Shown here: piece by piece, positions 59,380 through 64,000 of the stretch
How the letters are laid out: every line of letters begins with the position of its first letter
How positions within the stretch are numbered: the stretch's first letter is position 1
Assembly: GCA_003254925.1 (NCBI GenBank)
Contig: QANZ01035015.1
Span: forward strand, 134,184-198,183
Direction: 5' to 3'
Origin: Chamaecrista fasciculata
Taxonomy: Eukaryota; Streptophyta; Magnoliopsida; Fabales; Fabaceae
Length of the DNA stretch: 64,000 bases
Made by a program: the position numbers and the translations under genes
The notes under the pieces: model-generated
The model's input: only the letters and a program-made list of their open reading frames with translations
Told to the model about the DNA's origin: nothing
Databases searched by the model: none

Positions 59380-59800
59380 AAAAAATAATAATACTTATAA
59401 AAATGAAATAACACTCCCAAGAATAACCAAAGAAATAAGATGAAGAAACGCAATCACAACACAAGAAGAATTAACGTGAAAATCTCAAATCGAGAAAAAA
59501 AAATTACAACTGTTGCCAGAAGACAACCAGAGAAAAATACTATATAAAAATTCTTACATCACATAATATTCTCTCAACTCTTATCCTAAGTATACTAACC
59601 TCTCACAAAACAACTATTTAACTACACCTTTCACACTTTACAAATAGAAGAACTCTAAAATACAAGAGAAGAAGAAATTTAAAAATCAAATACAATGCTT
59701 AAAGTGTATTAACTTGGTGCACTTATAAACTTGCATTGAGATTGTGATATTACTCCTTATCTCATTGCAACAATAAACACAACTTCTCTTCAAAATATTT
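59380..59800. mobile_element. Possible Copia-type LTR fragment
   Basis: AATTAACGTGAAAATCTC with AATCGAGAAAAAAAAATTAC recalls the wording of many plant Copia LTRs. No coding region is attached. It is broken or a solo fragment; bounds and age are unknown. Confidence 0.25.
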
Positions 59801-59848
59801 ACAAAAGAATGAGATTGTGATATTTAATATTTTTTTCTCTCTATAAAG

Positions 59849-60181
59849 TATGAAGCATGGATACTGACACGGACACGGGACACAACACCGACATGTCAAA
59901 TTCTTAAACTTACATGACACGACACGGTATATATTTATATATATATATAAATAATTAAAATTCCATAAATTTTGATGAAAACTTTAAAATTATAATATCT
60001 ATTTATAATATATGTCATATGTGTTATTATTTTTTATTGTTTGTCATGTTAAAGTTAAAAAAAATTGAATTTATATTTTGAAATTTATGAATATGTGTCG
60101 TGTGAATGTCGTACAAGTGTCGGATACGGACACTATCTGACACGGCAACACGTCCTCAAAATGAAGTGTCCATGCTTCATA
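59849..60181. mobile_element. GACACG-type MITE
   Basis: About 333 bp. TATGAAGCATGGA and TCCATGCTTCATA form the inverted ends. Inside are GACACGGACACGG and its partner (GTCGGATACGGACAC). A short relative of the ends at 27563 and 29909. Confidence 0.7.
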
Positions 60182-60708
60182 GCTAGAATCTTATCACAAA
60201 ATCATGAGAAGGACTCACAGTGGAACAAATTGAAAATTATGAAAAACAATGCAGAATGGAAAATACTTTAGAGACCAATATAAAATTTACCTTATACTTC
60301 AGGGACCAATATGAGATTTTGACTTATACTATTCTTTTCATTATTTAAGATTCAAGAGGTTGAGTTTTCTTCTTTTTCCGTTGGTGTGGAACTCGAACTC
60401 TATCAGTCACCTTTTTATCCTTCTAACTATGGGAGGAACTGTTGTGATAAGCTTATTCATAGCAGAAGACTCTTCATTTTAAAAAAAAAAATTCGTTTCT
60501 TTCTCTATGAGAAGGTTTTCAGTTTTGTACTTTTGTTAGTTTCTATTTTTCTTAATCTAAGTTTTTTTTTATCTCTACAGTACATACATAATAACATAAC
60601 TGATTAGATTGTTATATTTTCTACTCGTAATAGCGCTGATGATATCATATAACCTTTAGATAATTCATTATTCTCTAATAAATTATATATCTTTGACAAA
60701 AAAAGTTA

Positions 60709-61451
60709 GGGTGCGTTTGGTATGTTGTGATCTCATACCCTCCATCTTATATACTATGGTATCTTGGATGTGTGGCGTTTAGTAACGCCATGATGTCGTC
60801 ATACATCAACATCCAAGATAGCACCCTCTCATCAGAGGACAACAAAAAAGGTGTGATCTAATGTCGACACAAAAACTATGTTATCTCAGATGACAGGGTT
60901 TGCAAGGGCATTTTTCAATCAAAGTTCTAATTTTACCCTTTTTGGTTTATTTATTTTTTTTTAATAAAACTTACTATATATTTGGTTCCTAAATTTATAA
61001 CTAATCAACTAATTTGTTAATGAATAATCAGAATATATGGCTCATTTATCGAATTATTTAAATTGTTAATAAGTTAGTCATTGAGTCAAATTTAAGGACT
61101 AAAAAGAAATTTAATATAAATTTAGGGATAGAAAATTAATAAGTATAAATTTAAGGATCAAAAAATATAAAATCAGTTCAAATTTAATGACTAAATCATA
61201 TATTTATTTTGAAAATATTAATATATGTTTTTAAGATGTTAATTAGGGTAAACATGGAAATTTAAAGAAGATTAATGTTATTCACAAGAGAGTATTAAAC
61301 ATATGCATCTTATATCTCTGACATCTACTATCGTCATACTCATACCAAACATTGATATTATAAATATCAGATATCTTATACTATGGTATCACATACCATG
61401 ACATCTGAGATATACTACGACATCTGAGATGACAGCGTACCAAACGCACCC
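60709..61451. mobile_element. MITE with GGGTGCGTTTGGTA ends
   Basis: 743 bp. The left end GGGTGCGTTTGGTATG and right end CGTACCAAACGCACCC are inverted copies, flanked by TTA and TAA. Inside, ACTATGGTATC recurs. This fits PIF/Harbinger-like or related MITEs; the class is not certain. Confidence 0.8.
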
Positions 61452-62459
61452 TAATTTTTTTTCTCTCTCTACATTTGTTACAAAAATAACTTTAGTACTT
61501 TTCTATTTTCTATAAGAGAAGAGATGAAAAACACAAAAATCGAGTCAACCTTGTTATTATTATTATTCTTATACAAATATTAGGTAACAATTTAATGTAT
61601 AGAACTAATTTAAGAAATGATAGAATATTATATTTTTATTAAATTTAAATTAACCCAGCCCACTCTTATCAAAGTTCATTTTTCTGGGCATTTATAGCTA
61701 GCTACACCATGTACCAAAAGAACAACTTTTTATCTTTTCAATTAAAGAACAACTTCTTTGGTGGTTAAATCAATGAGTATTGAGAAGAATTTGGTGAATT
61801 TTTTTTTAGAAAAAACATAATTTTGTTGAAATTGTATTAAAAATTTTAACAAATGCAAGATTAATAAAATTTTGAGTTTGAGAGGTTGTGAATATAACTA
61901 TTTTCATTGGAATACTCTTTCACTATAACCAAGTGCATTACTCGAGTTTGGGATTAGTTAAATAAAACCTCAAAGACCAAACGTACAACAATAAAAAAAA
62001 AAAAAAAAAATTCTGTCACTAGATTAACCATGTTTCAATTGAATACCTATAAGTATTTAATAGAATTGTACATCAAAAAATGAAAAGCGATAGAATTGGT
62101 GACCCCTCCTCCTCCGTAACTCCATTATCAACCTGTTTAACTTAACAGCTTTATCAAAGCAATATCTCACTTTGATAAAGTGCCTTTGAGAATTGCCAAT
62201 AAAAAATAAAGAGAGAAATTATTTTCATAGATTAAGGATAAGATGCAAACAAAATGAATTAATTATCACTACACAAAAAAGTCAATATAATTAAAATTGG
62301 AGATAATTTACTGATCTAGTGTGAACCTTGATAAAGGGTTAAATTTTAGTGTTTTTACATGCATGTGCAAACTCGTTAGAAATGAAATGAAGATATGTAC
62401 CCAATGACGTATACACATATAAACTAGGACAAAAAAAAGTTGTCATCTAAAATACACCA

Positions 62460-62640
62460 TTTATCCCAATAAATATTTGGTGTAGTGGTTGGCGAGCTAC
62501 ATCCTAAAAAGAGAATTCGAGTTTGATTTCTAGAGTCAACATTATTAAGAGGGTCCAACTGTTTCATCTCTGAAATCCGAATGAAATTAGTTTTCGTTTA
62601 GATTGTTACACGAATAGGTGGATCATACTTATAGTTTAAC
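62460..62640 (+). repeat. SINE-like tRNA-related repeat
   Basis: TGGTGTAGTGGTTGGCGAGC resembles an A box and GAGTTTGATTTC a weaker B box. A second copy with about a dozen differences is at 62825-63005, after the single-N join at 62748. The two may be alleles. Confidence 0.5.
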
Positions 62641-62654
62641 CCAAAAAAATACAC

Positions 62655-62748
62655 ATATTTGTTGGGCGGAAGCGCAACCCACACAAGAAATAAAGGAAGA
62701 GGAAACGGAGAAACGAACACAAATCTTTAACGTGGTTCGGTGCCTCAN
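62655..62748. mobile_element. LTR-like end fragment next to a single-N join
   Basis: TTGTTGGGCGGAAGCGC through TTAACGTGGTTCGGTGCC resembles the start of a plant Copia LTR. It is cut by the N at 62748. Only this end is seen. Confidence 0.35.
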
Positions 62749-63424
62749 AGAAATAAAATGAAGATATGTACCCAATGACGTATACACATATAAACTAGGA
62801 CAAAAAAAAAAGTTGTCATCTAATTTATCCCAATAAATATTTGGTGTAGTGGTTGGCGAGCTACACCCTAAGAAGAGAACTCAAGTTTGATCTCTAGAGT
62901 TAACATTATTAAGAGGGTCTAACCGTTTCATCTCTGAAATCCGAATGAGATTAGTTCTCGCTTAGATCGTTACACGAATAGGTGGATCATACTTATAGTT
63001 TAACCCAAAAAAATACACCTATTATCCTGTTCAATTAAATAATTGATATGTTTACCAAAAATAAAAATAAAAATTGATATTACCATGCAGTATTTGATAC
63101 TACAATTAATTAGCAAATAAGTGCTGATACCATCAAAATTGATAATAAAAAATGCATCATTAGAGACAAAAAAGAATATGATTGCAAAAAAGTAAGAACT
63201 ACGATATTTTAGTCAACATGGAATTAGTCTTTGCTTAGACCTTTACACGGATAGACAGAAAAACCCATGACATTACCTAAAAAAAATTATACTTTTGAGT
63301 CACCTCACTGATGTTCCAGGGTCCAGCAATTTTTTTAATGGGTAGTTATGGTTCCCACATATGGCGTCTGAATTATTGGTTTGCAACTTTTTTCTAGAGC
63401 AGTTTCTTACTTTCATAGTATTAA

Positions 63425-63620
63425 AAACCAGACCGGACCGGACGGTCCGACCGGTGAATCGGCGAACCGGAGTCCAGGCCGGTCCGGAGAAATAAAAATA
63501 CCGGATTGCAGTTGAAAATGTATTTTTTACCCGCCTAAAGTTTGCAAAATTACATATTGACTCCAAAAAATTTTCAAAAAATTACAAATTAGTCCCTGAA
63601 TACATATTATAGATGGACTA
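63425..63620. repeat. ACCGG-rich dispersed repeat (inverse of 30600-30735)
   Basis: CCGGACCGGACGGTCCGACC, GAATCGGCGAACCGGAG and the adjoining 'tacatattgactcc' part match the copy at about 30480-30735 in opposite orientation. Confidence 0.65.
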
Positions 63621-64000
63621 AGGTTGCGTTTGGATTCAAGAGTTAAGGTAAATGAGGATAAAGGAATGGGGGAGGTAATAAAGGAGAGGTAAAGGATTTG
63701 TGTTATAAAGGAGATTTTTAGTAAATTGTGTTTGGGAAAATGAGAGATAAAGGAGGAATTATGATGTGAAATTATTTTAAAGGGTATGTAATGATTGTGG
63801 TGGGTTGAAATAATAATATTGGTATTTTAAATTTGTATAGGGGTAAAAATGGTAAAAATAAAGGAGGATAAATGAGTGTTGTTTTTTTGTTAGTTTTGGT
63901 GTTAGTAAAGTGGTATGAGTAATGATTGCCTCGAAATTTGTGCTAAAGGAGAAAGTTCATAAAGGAGATTTTTGGAGTGGTAAGGTAAAGGAGGATGGAG

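Larger units (their letters stand above)
56660..64000. other. Gene-free right flank, repeats only
   Basis: Copy 4 3' UTR (to about 56830), then AT-rich sequence. 57950-58310 has 'aatttagt' unit repeats. A foldback element is at 58328-58859, a GACACG-type repeat at 59849-60181, a MITE at 60709-61451 and SINE-like copies at about 62460-62640 and 62825-63005. An ACCGG repeat follows at about 63425-63620. From 63625 (GTTGCGTTTGGATTCAAG) the left end of another MITE appears to run out of the window. I see no host gene. Confidence 0.5.

Overview
The window is nuclear DNA of a flowering plant, most likely a woody core eudicot. The evidence is AT-rich intergenic sequence, many short exons with GT-AG introns, plant-only gene families (sieve-element occlusion proteins, RGLG ubiquitin ligases, GLOX) and plant SINEs and MITEs. 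I cannot name the species. All calls come from reading the sequence and remembered family features; no search was run.

Layout. (1) 2161-5525 (+) is an 11-exon RGLG-type copine/RING E3 ligase (440 aa). (2) 6147-8507 (+) is a 2-exon aldehyde/glyoxal oxidase (575 aa) whose only intron carries a Mutator-type foldback MITE. (3) 9864-10178 (+) is a small, basic, intronless protein of unknown function. (4) 10562-27023 (-) holds three tandem proline-transporter-like amino acid permeases with one shared 8-exon structure (446, 447 and 446 aa), the introns stuffed with foldback elements. (5) 27024-32388 is a repeat-rich spacer with LTR-like debris and a SINE. (6) 32389-34737 (-) is a 4-exon protein-L-isoaspartate O-methyltransferase (319 aa). 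(7) 35380-56659 (+) is a tandem array of four sieve element occlusion (SEO) genes. Copies 2 and 4 look whole (709 aa each), copy 1 has lost its 3' end, and copy 3 lacks the C-terminal cysteine motif and may have gained a hydrophobic N-terminus. A broken proline-transporter fragment, itself split by a MITE, lies between SEO copies 1 and 2. (8) 56660-64000 shows only repeats.

Functionally, SEO proteins form the P-protein of phloem sieve elements and the permease family moves proline or related solutes, so both arrays could serve vascular tissue; that link is inference. The others (ubiquitin ligase, apoplastic oxidase, protein repair enzyme) are unrelated single genes.

The most striking non-genic signal is a dense population of long-inverted-repeat elements built from repeated TTTTGGTCC-like motifs. 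Several have visible 8-9 bp target duplications, and some are nested. No wholly new system was recognised. The best leads are the SEO copy-3 N-terminal extension, the unequal decay of the SEO array, the permease gene-conversion patch, and several single-N assembly joins that look like two haplotypes stitched together.
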